Shown piece after piece: positions 46,947 to 56,050 of a stretch of 64,000 bases of DNA (the first letter of the stretch is position 1; every line of letters begins with the position of its first letter). Made by a program: the position numbers and the translations under genes. The DNA comes from Actinomycetota bacterium (GTDB lineage: Bacteria; Actinomycetota; Thermoleophilia; Solirubrobacterales; Solirubrobacteraceae). The notes beneath the pieces were generated by a model that worked only from the letters and a program-made list of their open reading frames with translations, was not told the origin of the DNA and made no database searches. Where the stretch lies: positions 1,138,670 to 1,202,669 of the forward strand of contig VAXW01000005.1 of the NCBI GenBank assembly GCA_005884115.1, read 5' to 3'.

Positions 46947-47156
46947 TTGGTGGTGGGAGCCCTCGCGCGCCTGTTCTTGCCGGGCCCCGACCCGATGGGC
47001 GTAGGGGGGACGCTCCTGGTCGGGCTCGGCGGCTCGTTCCTTGCCGGACTGTTCTCGTGGTACGTGCTCAAACGGCACGGCGCCGGCCTTGTGCTGTCGG
47101 TGCTCTTCGCGATGCTGATCCTGTGGTTCATGCGGCGCTCTGGCCGGCGCATGTAG
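46947..47156 (+). CDS. GlsB/YeaQ/YmgE family small membrane protein
   Basis: A 69-residue frame from TTG 46947, but the homologous part clearly extends upstream: in-frame codons from CTG 46905 add a hydrophobic LSLLLYLILLALIGL segment, and an in-frame TAA (46896-46898) abuts attR. No ATG, GTG or TTG lies between, so the true start may be CTG 46905 or 46911. Features: GALARLFLPGPDP and GLGGSFLAGL, the transglycosylase-associated small stress membrane protein pattern. Function unknown. Confidence 0.65.
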   Translation: MVVGALARLFLPGPDPMGVGGTLLVGLGGSFLAGLFSWYVLKRHGAGLVLSVLFAMLILWFMRRSGRRM

Positions 47157-47164
47157 CGGACGCG

Positions 47165-47236
47165 ATGGCGGCGAACCTCGAACTGACGCGCTCGATCCAG
47201 GCAGCGCACAACGGCGCAAAACCGGCCGGCGCCTAG
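47165..47236 (+). pseudogene. truncated SnoaL-like N-terminal fragment
   Basis: ATG-started 23-codon frame MAANLELTRSIQAAHNG..., whose first 11 residues match the start of SnoaL-like genes in this locus. The body is gone and the stop overlaps the end of the ABC exporter gene. Broken copy outside attR. Confidence 0.5.
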
Positions 47237-49104
47237 GCCGCCGACTGAGTCGCCCAGTCCCGATACAGGTCGAAGTAGCGTCCCTGCGCCGCGATCAGCT
47301 CGTCGTGCGTGCCCTGCTCGGCGATGCGTCCGTGCTCGAGCACGACTATGCGGGCCGCTTGGCGGATCGTGGAGAGGCGATGCGCGATCACGATCGCGGT
47401 GCGCCCTGCGAGCAGCCGGCGCAGGCCTTGCTCGATGCGACCCTCGGTGTGCAGGTCGACGTTCGAGGTCGCCTCGTCGAGCACCAGGATGCGCGGATCG
47501 GCGATCAGTGCGCGCGCGAAAGCGACCAGCTGCCGCTGTCCCGACGATAGCTGCGCGCCGCGCTCCCCGACCTGCGTCTGGAAGCCGTCGCCGAGCTCCT
47601 CGATGAACTCGAGCGCCCCGACGGCGGCGGCCGCCGCACGGATCTGCGCAGCGTCCGCGTCGGGCCGGCCGAAGGCGATGTTGTCGTGGATCGTGCCCGA
47701 GAACAGGAACGCCTCCTGCGGCACGATTCCCATCTGCGAACGCAATGAGGCGCTCTCGAGGTCGCGCAGGTCATGGCCGTCGACAAGCACGCGTCCTTCG
47801 GTGGGGTCATAGAAGCGGGCAACGAGCTTCGCGAGCGTCGACTTGCCGGCGCCCGTGGCGCCGACGAGCGCCAGCGTCTGGCCGGGCGGGATCGTGAGGT
47901 CGATGTGCTCGAGCGCTCGGACTTCGCCCACGACGCCATCGTGCCTCCCCTCGTCAAGGCGCCTGCTCCGGCGAGGCGCGTAGGCGAATGAGACATCCTC
48001 GAAGCGAACTTCGCCGCGGACGCGCCCCAGCCGCATGGCGCCCGGCCTGTCTGTAAGGGAGGGCCGCACGTCGAGCAGCTGGAAGATCTTCTCGAGCGCG
48101 GCCATGCCGGACTGGTAGGTCGTATAGAGCTGCGAGAGTTGCTGGATCGGTTCGAAGAGGTATGACAGCGCGGCCACGAACGCGACCACGGTGCCGACGG
48201 TGACGTGGCCTTCGATCGCCTGCACGCCGCCATAGAGCACGATCCCGGCAACGGCGAGACCCGAGAGCAGTTCGACGGCCGGGAAGTAGCGCGCGTTGAG
48301 CTTGACGGTGAGCATGTTGGCTTCGCGGTTCTCGGCGTTGAGCTCGGCGAAGCGCTGCACGTGGCGCGGCTCCTGAGCGAAGCTGCGCACGACCCTGATC
48401 CCCGAGAGCGTCTCTTGGAGGTAGGCGGTGATCGCGCCGATCGTCTCCCGCGTGCGGCGGAAGGCACTCGCGGAGACGATCCGAAACCACAGGCTCCCTC
48501 CGCCGAGCAGCGGGAAGATGAGGAACGTCAGCAGGGCCAGCTTGACGTCGAGCACGAGCAGGATCGCAACCGTCCCGACCAGCGTCAGCCCGGCCTGGAA
48601 GAGCGTCACCACCGAGTCGGTCACGAGGCTGTCGAGCGCCTCGACGTCGTTGGTCATACGCGAGATCAAGACGCCAGCCGGACGGCTGTCATAGAAGCCG
48701 ATCGGCAGGCTCTGCAGGTGCGTGAAGATGCGCAGCCGCAGGTCTGCAAGGGCCCTCTGGCCGACCCACCCGACGAGGTAGGTCTGTGCGTAGGTCATCG
48801 CCCAAACGAGCAGCCCGGAGACAAGGAACGCCGCCACGACGAGCGCGAGCGTGGCCGTGTCATGGCGCACGATCCCGCGGTCGATGGCCTCCCTGGCGAG
48901 CAGTGGCGGGGCGAGCGAGGCGGCGGTTCCGAGCAGCAGCGCGAGTACGGTCAGCGCGGCTCGCGCGCGGTACGGCGCCAGCAGGGCAAGCAGGCCGCGC
49001 AGGTTGCGCCCGCGGCTCGACCTGGCGGCACGCTCGCCATCCCACTGGGTTCGCCCGCTGAGCACCGCGGGCCCGATGCCGCGGCCGCCGCCGCGTGCGC
49101 TCAC
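47233..49104 (-). CDS. ABC exporter half-transporter, catalytic-site Walker B subunit
   Basis: A 623-residue TMD-NBD exporter (six helices about 35-335; NBD about 370-615). Walker A GATGAGKST, Walker B with normal catalytic Glu (LDEATSNVD), H-loop IAHRLST, but a divergent signature LSSGQ. It overlaps the upstream partner gene by 4 nt (GTGA) and must form a heterodimer with it. A hydrophilic insertion (RRLDEGRHDGVVG) lies before the Walker A region. Likely exports lipid or drug-like molecules. Confidence 0.9.
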   Translation of the reverse strand: MSARGGGRGIGPAVLSGRTQWDGERAARSSRGRNLRGLLALLAPYRARAALTVLALLLGTAASLAPPLLAREAIDRGIVRHDTATLALVVAAFLVSGLLVWAMTYAQTYLVGWVGQRALADLRLRIFTHLQSLPIGFYDSRPAGVLISRMTNDVEALDSLVTDSVVTLFQAGLTLVGTVAILLVLDVKLALLTFLIFPLLGGGSLWFRIVSASAFRRTRETIGAITAYLQETLSGIRVVRSFAQEPRHVQRFAELNAENREANMLTVKLNARYFPAVELLSGLAVAGIVLYGGVQAIEGHVTVGTVVAFVAALSYLFEPIQQLSQLYTTYQSGMAALEKIFQLLDVRPSLTDRPGAMRLGRVRGEVRFEDVSFAYAPRRSRRLDEGRHDGVVGEVRALEHIDLTIPPGQTLALVGATGAGKSTLAKLVARFYDPTEGRVLVDGHDLRDLESASLRSQMGIVPQEAFLFSGTIHDNIAFGRPDADAAQIRAAAAAVGALEFIEELGDGFQTQVGERGAQLSSGQRQLVAFARALIADPRILVLDEATSNVDLHTEGRIEQGLRRLLAGRTAIVIAHRLSTIRQAARIVVLEHGRIAEQGTHDELIAAQGRYFDLYRDWATQSAA

Positions 49105-50972
49105 AGTCCGCTCACCTCCCGCTCGCGCGTCTCGCGCGTGAGGAAGACTTGGTCTGGCAGCCCCTTCTCGACGATTTCGGCGTACAGCGCCGAGAGCTCG
49201 AGCAGCTCCTCGTGCGAGCCACGGGCGGCGATCCGGCCGTGGTCGAGCACGACGATCTCATCGGCAAGCGCGATCGTCGAGAGGCGATGGGCGATGATGA
49301 GGGTCGTCCGCCCTCTCATCGCCGCGGCGAGGGCGAGCTTGATCGAGCGCTCGGTCGAGGAATCGACCGAGGAGGTCGCGTCGTCGAGGATCAGGACACG
49401 TGGGTTGGCCAGCAGCGCGCGCGCGATCGCCAGCCGCTGGCGCTGGCCTCCGGAGAGGGTCAGACCACGCTCGCCCACGCGCGTCTGAAAGCCGTCGGGC
49501 AGGCGCTTTACGAACTCGTACGCCTGCGCTTGGCGCGCCGCTTGCTCGATCTCCGCCTCGCTGGCCTGTGGGCGTGCGTAAGCGATGTTCTCGGCGACCG
49601 TCGCCGAGAACAGGAAGGGGTCGTCGCTGACGACGGCGACGGCGCGGCGCAGCGAGCTCAGGCTCACGGTGCGAACGTCCGCGCCGTCGAGATAGACGTG
49701 CCCGTCGCTTGCGTCATAGAGCCGCGAGAAAAGCGCTACCAGGCTCGTCTTGCCCGATCCGGTGGCGCCCACGAGCGCCACCGTGCGCCCAGCTGGGACG
49801 TCGAGATCGACCTCCTCGAGAACGGCGCCGCGCAGGCTCTGAGAGTGGCCGCCGCCGGGCCCGCCGTTTTCGCTGCCACCGCCGGTGAGCTCGCCGAACG
49901 GCGTGTCGTAGCGCAGCGTCACCCCCTCCAGGCGCAGGTGTCCATCGCCCGGCGGTAGCTGCGGTGCGTCCCGCAGCTCGATTAGGCGCGGCTCCCGATC
50001 TAGCACCTGGAAGATGCGAGCGCCCGAGGCGGTCGCTCGCTGGGCAAGGCCGAGCGTGACGCCGAGCGAGCGCATTGGCCCGATGAGCATGTTCAGGTAG
50101 AAGTAGAAGGCCGTGAACTGCCCCAGCGACAGATGCCCGTGGATGACCGACAGCCCGCCCACGAGCAGCACCGCCGCCAGGCCGAGCTGAGGCAGGAATC
50201 CGATCATCGGGTTGTACTTGGCCTCGAGCCGTGTGGCCACCATCGCCTGGTCGAACACCCGGCCGACCGTGCCCTCGAAGCGGCGCAGCTGCAGCGGCTC
50301 GCGCGCGAAGGACTTCACCACGCGCACACCCGAGATGTTCTCCTCCGCGTCGGCTGTCAGCTCGGCGATGCGCTGCTGGACCTCCTGAATCGCGGGCCGC
50401 GCGCTGCGACCGTAGCGCTGCGAGATCACGACCACGAAGGGCACGGGTATGAGCGAGATGAGTCCGAGCTCGGGGTTGATCACGACCATCGCGATGCCCG
50501 CCAGCACGATCGTGAGCGCCGACTGCAGGATGAAGACGAGCCCGTAGCCGAGGAAGAAGCGCACCGCCTGCAAATCAACGGTGGCGCGCGACATCAGCTG
50601 GCCCGTCTGCTGGTGGTCGAAGAACCCGAGCTCGAGCCGCTGCAGGTGCCCGTACAGTCGCTCGCGGAGGTCGTACTCGATGCCAAGCGACACGCGCCCG
50701 GCGATCATCCGCCGCCAGTATGTGAGCGCCCAGCGCGCGAGCACCGCGAGCACTATGGCTGCGGCGATCACCGTGAGCTGGTGGCGGTCGTGCGCGCGCG
50801 CGGAGGAGGAGGCGTGCGCGGAGGTGCCGGCATGGATCCGTTCGACCGCCTGGCCCATCAGGTAGGGCATCAGCACCGTCATGACCATCGCGACGCTCGC
50901 CAGCACCCACGAGGTGCCCAGCCCGCGCTTGTATGGCCTGAGGAATCCGAGCAGTCGGTAGAAGGTGGTCAT
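49101..50972 (-). CDS. ABC exporter half-transporter, degenerate-site Walker B subunit
   Basis: A 623-residue TMD-NBD exporter. Walker A GATGSGKTS, signature LSGGQRQ, H-loop IAHRLST, but Walker B is LDDATSSVD, with Asp in place of the catalytic Glu. With the partner's LSSGQ this makes one degenerate and one active ATP site, as in TM287/288- or BmrC/D-type heterodimers. A Gly-rich loop (GGGSENGGPGGG) precedes Walker A. First gene of the pair. Confidence 0.9.
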   Translation of the reverse strand: MTTFYRLLGFLRPYKRGLGTSWVLASVAMVMTVLMPYLMGQAVERIHAGTSAHASSSARAHDRHQLTVIAAAIVLAVLARWALTYWRRMIAGRVSLGIEYDLRERLYGHLQRLELGFFDHQQTGQLMSRATVDLQAVRFFLGYGLVFILQSALTIVLAGIAMVVINPELGLISLIPVPFVVVISQRYGRSARPAIQEVQQRIAELTADAEENISGVRVVKSFAREPLQLRRFEGTVGRVFDQAMVATRLEAKYNPMIGFLPQLGLAAVLLVGGLSVIHGHLSLGQFTAFYFYLNMLIGPMRSLGVTLGLAQRATASGARIFQVLDREPRLIELRDAPQLPPGDGHLRLEGVTLRYDTPFGELTGGGSENGGPGGGHSQSLRGAVLEEVDLDVPAGRTVALVGATGSGKTSLVALFSRLYDASDGHVYLDGADVRTVSLSSLRRAVAVVSDDPFLFSATVAENIAYARPQASEAEIEQAARQAQAYEFVKRLPDGFQTRVGERGLTLSGGQRQRLAIARALLANPRVLILDDATSSVDSSTERSIKLALAAAMRGRTTLIIAHRLSTIALADEIVVLDHGRIAARGSHEELLELSALYAEIVEKGLPDQVFLTRETREREVSGL

Positions 50973-51022
50973 AGTTGCGCGGTCAACGATTATCTCACAG
51001 CGACGGTTTGGCGCCCTGGCTC

Positions 51023-51028
51023 TACGCT
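51023..51028 (+). promoter_or_regulatory. -10 element of the zinc-ribbon gene
   Basis: TACGCT, exactly 6 nt before ATG 51035; likely leaderless. Confidence 0.45.
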
Positions 51029-51034
51029 GGCCTC

Positions 51035-51244
51035 ATGTCCTCTGAAGCGCGCGGGCCCTCGCGCGCGGCACCGCCTGCGGGCCTGTGCGACACCTGTCGC
51101 CACCAGCGCGAGGTGCGCAACACGCGTGGCTCGCGCTTCTCCCTGTGCGCCCGCTCGCGGCAGGACCCAGCTTATCCGCGCTATCCGCGGCTGCCGGTGC
51201 TTGCCTGCGCCGGCTACGAGCGGCGCGAGGACCGCGGCGCGTGA
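51035..51244 (+). CDS. small four-cysteine zinc-ribbon-like protein
   Basis: A 69-residue protein with CDTCRHQ, SLCARSR and LACAGYER; four cysteines in a CxxC...C...C pattern with conserved-looking RYPRLPVL. Such short proteins occur widely in bacteria and probably bind zinc; function unknown. It is wedged between the exporter and the MFS gene. Confidence 0.7.
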   Translation: MSSEARGPSRAAPPAGLCDTCRHQREVRNTRGSRFSLCARSRQDPAYPRYPRLPVLACAGYERREDRGA

Positions 51245-51259
51245 GCGCGCGGCCGCGCG

Positions 51260-52828
51260 TCAGGCAGCTACCGCCCCTGCCGGCCCGGGCTCGCCGGCGG
51301 TGGCAGCCTGTTCGGAGACGACGAAGTCGCGACCTCGAACGAGCGCGAATGCGAGCGCCGAGCCCGTGAGCGCGATGCAGGCCGCGATGGTGAGGATGCT
51401 CGTGAACGCGCCCGTGAAGCCCGCGCGGTAGGCGTGGGTCAGGGCACCACGGGCTGCCGGCGAGAGCGTGCGGCCGAGCGAGCGCACGTCCCCGGATACC
51501 AGCGCCGCGGCAAGTCTTCCGTGCCCGGCTGCCATGACCGCGCGCCCGGGTGGGCTGGCGGACAGAAGCGCCTCCGTCTTGCGCGTGACGTCGTGCTGGA
51601 AGATGGCGCCCAGGCCGGCGATCCCCGTGGCGATGCCGACCTGGCGAAAGGTGTTGTTGATCCCCGATGCCATCCCGCTGCGCGAGTGGTGCACCACCCC
51701 GATCGCCGTCGATGCCAGCGGCGGGTTGATCAGCCCCACCCCGGCGCCGGCGAGCAGAAATCCCGGTATCAGCGTGGTCCAGCCCGAGCCGGGCTCCACG
51801 GCGGTCATCGCCAGCAGCCCAGCACCCACGAGGATCAAGCCGGCACCGAGTAGAAGGCGCACCGGCACGCGCACGCTCAGGCGCCCGGAGATTGGCGCGA
51901 CCACGAAGGAGACAAGCGTGACGGGCAAGAAGCGTAGGCCGGCCTGCAGCGGGCCGTAGCCGAGCACGTCCTGGATGTAGAGCGTCAGGTAGAGGAACAT
52001 CGCGAACATAGAGCTCGAGACGGCCAAGGCGACGAGGCTCGCGCCCGCGAACGCCGGTCGGCGAAAGAGCGTCAGGTCGAGCATCGGCCGCGGCTGCGCG
52101 CGCTCGACCAAGATGAACGCCACGAGCAGCACCGCCGCGCTGCTCAGGCACGCAAGGATCTCCGTCGAGCCCCATCCCTTCTCGTTGCCCTGCATCAGCG
52201 CGTACACGAGCAGGAACAGCGAGCCGCAGAACGTCACCAGACCGCGCCAGTCCACACCCCTGGCCGCCGGGTCGCTCGACTCGGACACCTGCGTGAGCGT
52301 CAGCGCAACCGCCGCCAGCCCGATGGGCACGTTGATGAAGAAGATCCACTCCCAGCCGGCGCCCGAGGTGATCAAACCGCCGACGACCGGGCCGACGGCC
52401 ACGGCGGCGCCGATGGTGCCGCCGAAGACGCCGAAAGCGGTGCCGCGCTCGCGGCCGTGGAAGGCGTGCGCGATCAGCGCCAGCGAGGTCGCGAACATCA
52501 TCGCGCCGCCCGTCCCCTGCACCGCGCGCGCCAGGTTGAGCGCAAGCGGGCTCCCCGCGAGCCCGCAGGCGGCCGAGGAGGCCGTGAAGATCGCAAGCCC
52601 GATCACGAAGACGCGCCGGCGGCCGAACAGATCGGCGAGCGCGCCGGCCGTCAGCAGGAAGGCCGCGAGCGTCAGCGCATATGCGTTGACGACCCACTGG
52701 AGGTCGCCGAAGGAGGAGTGCAGCGAGCGCTGGATGTCCGGCAGAGCGACGTTGACCACCGTGATGTCGAGCAGCAACATGAAGATCGCCACCGAGACGG
52801 CGAGCAGCGTCCACCACTTGCGAGCCAT
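51260..52828 (-). CDS. MFS drug exporter, DHA2 (14-helix) family
   Basis: A 522-residue exporter with about 14 helices. DHA2 motifs: LDITVVNVALPDIQ at the N-terminus, GALADLFGRRRVF (motif A), QGTGGAMMFA and WEWIFFINVPIG (motif C area). Proton-driven efflux of drugs or similar compounds. AGGAGG 7 nt before ATG 52828 fixes the start. Confidence 0.9.
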   Translation of the reverse strand: MARKWWTLLAVSVAIFMLLLDITVVNVALPDIQRSLHSSFGDLQWVVNAYALTLAAFLLTAGALADLFGRRRVFVIGLAIFTASSAACGLAGSPLALNLARAVQGTGGAMMFATSLALIAHAFHGRERGTAFGVFGGTIGAAVAVGPVVGGLITSGAGWEWIFFINVPIGLAAVALTLTQVSESSDPAARGVDWRGLVTFCGSLFLLVYALMQGNEKGWGSTEILACLSSAAVLLVAFILVERAQPRPMLDLTLFRRPAFAGASLVALAVSSSMFAMFLYLTLYIQDVLGYGPLQAGLRFLPVTLVSFVVAPISGRLSVRVPVRLLLGAGLILVGAGLLAMTAVEPGSGWTTLIPGFLLAGAGVGLINPPLASTAIGVVHHSRSGMASGINNTFRQVGIATGIAGLGAIFQHDVTRKTEALLSASPPGRAVMAAGHGRLAAALVSGDVRSLGRTLSPAARGALTHAYRAGFTGAFTSILTIAACIALTGSALAFALVRGRDFVVSEQAATAGEPGPAGAVAA

Positions 52829-52943
52829 GCGAAGAACCTCCTAGCGGGCGCGGGCCGGGAGCTGCCCCGCACTATAGGTACCCGCCACCTGAGCTCGGCC
52901 TGGGCGGCGGTTGGCGCCGGCACGACACGGGGTGCGCGCCCGC

Positions 52944-53765
52944 TCAGGCGCCGGCGAGGTGGCGTTGAAGGAACGGCAAGATCTCAGCCCACAGCTTGGC
53001 TGCGGGCCCGGGACGGTAGGTGGGCCGGTAGTCGGCGAAGAAGGCATGCCCAGCGCCCTCGTAAACGTCGACTTTGACCTCCTGCCCGCTCTGCAGCGCG
53101 CGGGCGCGCAGCTGCTCGCCCACTGCGGGAGATGGGTTGCCGTCTTCCGCGCCGATCGCCGCCAGCAGGGGGCACGAAAGGCGATCGGCGATCTCCAGCG
53201 GCGGCGTGGGCCGCTCGGACGTCGAGCGCTGCTCGAACGTCGCCTTGTCGATGAAGCCCCCCCAGCAGTCGACTGCGGCATCCAGGTGCTCGCCCATGCA
53301 GGCGAACAGCAGCGTGTGGCGCCCGCCCATGCAGAAGCCGATGCAGCCGACGCGCCCGCTGCACTCCCCGTGCGATCGCAGGAAGTCAGCGGCGCCGGCG
53401 AGGTCGCCGACCACCGTCGCGTCGGACATCGAGAACAGGCGCGCCATCACCGCCTGCATGTCATCCGTCGGCGGTGGTCCGCCTTCGCGCGTATAGAGAT
53501 CGACGCCGAGCGCGAGGAAGCCGGCGGCGGCAAAGCGGTTGGTCACGTCTCTGATGTGCTCGCGAAGGCCGCCTGCCTCGTGGATCACGATCATCCCCGG
53601 AATCGGCCGGGCAGCGCCTGCGGGGCGCGCGAGGTAGCCGTTGATGCGAGTTCCCTGCGCGCCGGCGAAGTCGACGTCGAAGGCCTCGACGAGCTCGGTG
53701 TCGGTGACCGCTCCGGGCACTCCGGGCGGGCTTGGCTCCACCTCTTTACGGGCAGGCACGCTCAC
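52944..53765 (-). CDS. dienelactone hydrolase family protein
   Basis: A 273-residue alpha/beta hydrolase. Nucleophile Cys in GFCMGG, acid Asp in IGAEDGNPS, and His in GAGHAFFADYRP form the DLH triad. The oxyanion region IVIHEAGGLREHIRD is typical. Substrate unclear; DLH proteins often act on cyclic lactones or have detoxification roles. GTG 53765 has AGGAG 5 nt upstream. Follows the MerR and MFS genes on the same strand. Confidence 0.88.
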   Translation of the reverse strand: MSVPARKEVEPSPPGVPGAVTDTELVEAFDVDFAGAQGTRINGYLARPAGAARPIPGMIVIHEAGGLREHIRDVTNRFAAAGFLALGVDLYTREGGPPPTDDMQAVMARLFSMSDATVVGDLAGAADFLRSHGECSGRVGCIGFCMGGRHTLLFACMGEHLDAAVDCWGGFIDKATFEQRSTSERPTPPLEIADRLSCPLLAAIGAEDGNPSPAVGEQLRARALQSGQEVKVDVYEGAGHAFFADYRPTYRPGPAAKLWAEILPFLQRHLAGA

Positions 53766-53814
53766 GTTCTCCTGCCCGCGCTCGGGCCCCGAGCGGCGCT
53801 TGAGGCCCCGCGCC

Positions 53815-54360
53815 TCACGAGCGCGGCACCTCGCCGGGGTCCAGGGTGTCGGGAGGGAAGCTCCCGGCCGCGCGAGCATCGAGCTCGCGGATCTTGCGCC
53901 GGACGCGCTTGCGCGTGTCGCCGAGCTCGCGCTCGAGGTTCTCGAGGTCGGCGGCTCGGCGACGGACGAGCTCCAGCTGGCGGTCGAGATGACCGAGCGC
54001 CTCCGTCAGCAGCGCGCGGCGGCGCGGGGGGTCGACGTTCTCGCGTCTGAGCTGGGCGCGCACCGCGGCGCGCGCCTCCTCGGCTGCCAGCAGCGTCTTC
54101 AGCTCCTCGAGCGAGACGCCGAGCAGGTCCCTCAGGCGCATCACCTCGCGCAGGCGCTCCACCTCGGGCGCGCTGTAAAGGCGGTGCCTGCCCGACGGCC
54201 GCGCCGGCGCCGGCGGCAGCAGCCCGATCTCCTCGTAATAGCGGATGGTGCGCGGCGTGGTGCCGACGCTTCGCGCGACGTCACCGATGCGCATGCCCGC
54301 GGACGAGCGCGGCGCCGAGGAGGAGCCGGACGACGAGGCATGTGAGGAGCGGCTCTGCAT
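53815..54360 (-). CDS. MerR-family transcriptional regulator
   Basis: A 181-residue regulator: Ser-rich N-terminus (1-22), MerR winged helix (about 23-95; RIGDVARSVGTTPRTIRYYEE and RRLREVMRLRDLLG-like segment) and a coiled coil (about 115-165). There is no C-terminal ligand-binding domain or metal cysteines. Seven nt after the MFS stop on the same strand, suggesting an MFS-MerR-DLH unit. MerR proteins act on over-spaced promoters (family knowledge). Confidence 0.85.
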   Translation of the reverse strand: MQSRSSHASSSGSSSAPRSSAGMRIGDVARSVGTTPRTIRYYEEIGLLPPAPARPSGRHRLYSAPEVERLREVMRLRDLLGVSLEELKTLLAAEEARAAVRAQLRRENVDPPRRRALLTEALGHLDRQLELVRRRAADLENLERELGDTRKRVRRKIRELDARAAGSFPPDTLDPGEVPRS

Positions 54361-54367
54361 GGCGTTC

Positions 54368-55978
54368 TCAGCGTGCGGAGGCGGTGGCTGCGGGGGCGGC
54401 CTGATCGCTTGTCCGAGCCGGTCGATCGCGCTGGTCGAGATTATGCCCGCCCGCGCGGGGGCGCGGGGCGGGGTGGCGCGGTCGCAGCAGGCATACTCCC
54501 GCCCCGAGCAGCGAAGTGGCGGCCAGCGCCCAAAGTGCGACGTGCATGTTGGCGATGAAGGGGTCGAGCTTGTGCTCGGAGAGGCCGCGCGCGAGGCCCG
54601 AGAACACGGCAAACAGAGTCGACTTCGGTACTGCCGAGGTCACGATCGCGAGCACGAAGGCGATCGAAAGCACCGCGCCCGTGTTCTGCAGCAGCATTCT
54701 CGCGCCGGCGGCGACGCCGCGCCGGTGCGCCGGCACGGACCCCATCATCGCGGCCGTGTTGGGGCTGTTGAACATGCCTGAGCCAACGCCCACGATCAAA
54801 AGCCACAGCCCGCTATGCCAGTATGGCGCCCGCGCACCAAGCGTCGTCATGAGCGCGAGCCCGACCGCGCTCACGAGCATCCCCGCGGCGGCGAGCGCAC
54901 GCGAGCCGTGGCGGTCGGCCCGCATCCCTGCCAGGGGCGAGGCGATCAGCATCCCGAGCGCCAGCGGCATCAGCTTCAGACCCGCCTCTATTGGCGAGTT
55001 GCTTTGCGCACCCTGGAAGAAGAAGACGAACAGGAACATGAGCGCGAACCGTGCCAGGCCGTTGATGAAAGCGGCGGCGGTGGCGGCTGCGAACAGACGG
55101 TCCCCGAACAGGCGCAGGTCGAGCATCGGCGCGCGCGCGCGCCGCTCGATCGCCACCCACAGCGGAAGCAGGACGGCGGCCGCAGCCAGTCCGCCTATTA
55201 CGACTCCGTCGCCCCAGCCGCTGAGCCCGCCGCGCGAGACGCCGAGCACGAGGCCCGTGAGACCGATCACGAAGCTCGCGCTGCCGAGCAGGTCATACCC
55301 ACGTACGGCGTCCGGCTTGGACAGCTCGTGCAGCACGAGCGCTCCCCAGGCGGCGCCGGCGAGCGCGAGCGGGACGTTGAACCAGAACACCCACTGCCAT
55401 GAGATCGCGACGAGCGCGCCGCCGAGCACGGGGCCGAGCACGAGCCCGACGGCGGCGACCATCGTGTTGGCGCCCATCGCGAGGCCCAGCTGCTCTCGCG
55501 GGAAGGCATCGGTCACGAGCGCCGCGGCGTTTGCGAACAGGAAGGCGGAGGCGATGCCCTGCAGCACGCGCCAAAGGATCAGGACGTTGCCGTCGGCCGA
55601 GAACCCGGCGCCTAGCGAGGCGATCGCGAACACCAAGAAGCCGCCGATGTATGCGCGCTTGCGCCCGAACAGGTCGCTGAGGCGCCCGGCGGTCAGCACC
55701 AACACGGTCGCTGCGATGAGGTAGGAGAGGATCACCCAGACCAGCGCGAGCAGGCTCGTGTGCAGCGAGCGCTCGAGATCCGGCAGCGCAATGATCAGCG
55801 TCCCCGAGTTGGTTGCAGCGAGCAGCATGCCCAAGCTCGTACACGACAGCGCCCACCACTTGTAGCGCTCGTGGCTGGCCTCTACACCGAGCCGCGTGTG
55901 CAGCCGGGGAGAGCGTGCCGCCCGGCGAGTCTGCTCGATGCTGGAGGTCGGGACGGCGCCCATGGACCCTTTCGACAT
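54368..55978 (-). CDS. MFS drug exporter, DHA2 family
   Basis: A 536-residue exporter with about 14 helices. NSGTLIIALPDLERSL, GRLSDLFGRKRAYI (motif A) and GLVLGPVLGG, SWQWVFWFNVP (motif C area). ATG 55978 or 55963 may be used; neither has a clear ribosome-binding site. Upstream is an A/T-rich promoter region with AACGT/ACGTT arms. Followed by MerR and DLH genes. Confidence 0.88.
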   Translation of the reverse strand: MSKGSMGAVPTSSIEQTRRAARSPRLHTRLGVEASHERYKWWALSCTSLGMLLAATNSGTLIIALPDLERSLHTSLLALVWVILSYLIAATVLVLTAGRLSDLFGRKRAYIGGFLVFAIASLGAGFSADGNVLILWRVLQGIASAFLFANAAALVTDAFPREQLGLAMGANTMVAAVGLVLGPVLGGALVAISWQWVFWFNVPLALAGAAWGALVLHELSKPDAVRGYDLLGSASFVIGLTGLVLGVSRGGLSGWGDGVVIGGLAAAAVLLPLWVAIERRARAPMLDLRLFGDRLFAAATAAAFINGLARFALMFLFVFFFQGAQSNSPIEAGLKLMPLALGMLIASPLAGMRADRHGSRALAAAGMLVSAVGLALMTTLGARAPYWHSGLWLLIVGVGSGMFNSPNTAAMMGSVPAHRRGVAAGARMLLQNTGAVLSIAFVLAIVTSAVPKSTLFAVFSGLARGLSEHKLDPFIANMHVALWALAATSLLGAGVCLLRPRHPAPRPRAGGHNLDQRDRPARTSDQAAPAATASAR

Positions 55979-55987
55979 TTTGACGTG

Positions 55988-56013
55988 AACGTAAAGATCA
56001 CAATAGCAACGTT
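55988..56013 (-). promoter_or_regulatory. AACGT/ACGTT dyad before the MFS gene
   Basis: Inverted arms AACGT (55988-55992) and ACGTT (56009-56013), 16 nt apart, in an A/T-rich island between the divergent MFS and msrB genes. Possible MerR operator. Confidence 0.35.
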
Positions 56014-56050
56014 GGGTCACTGGACGAGCGCTGCTAGAACACGGGTGTCG

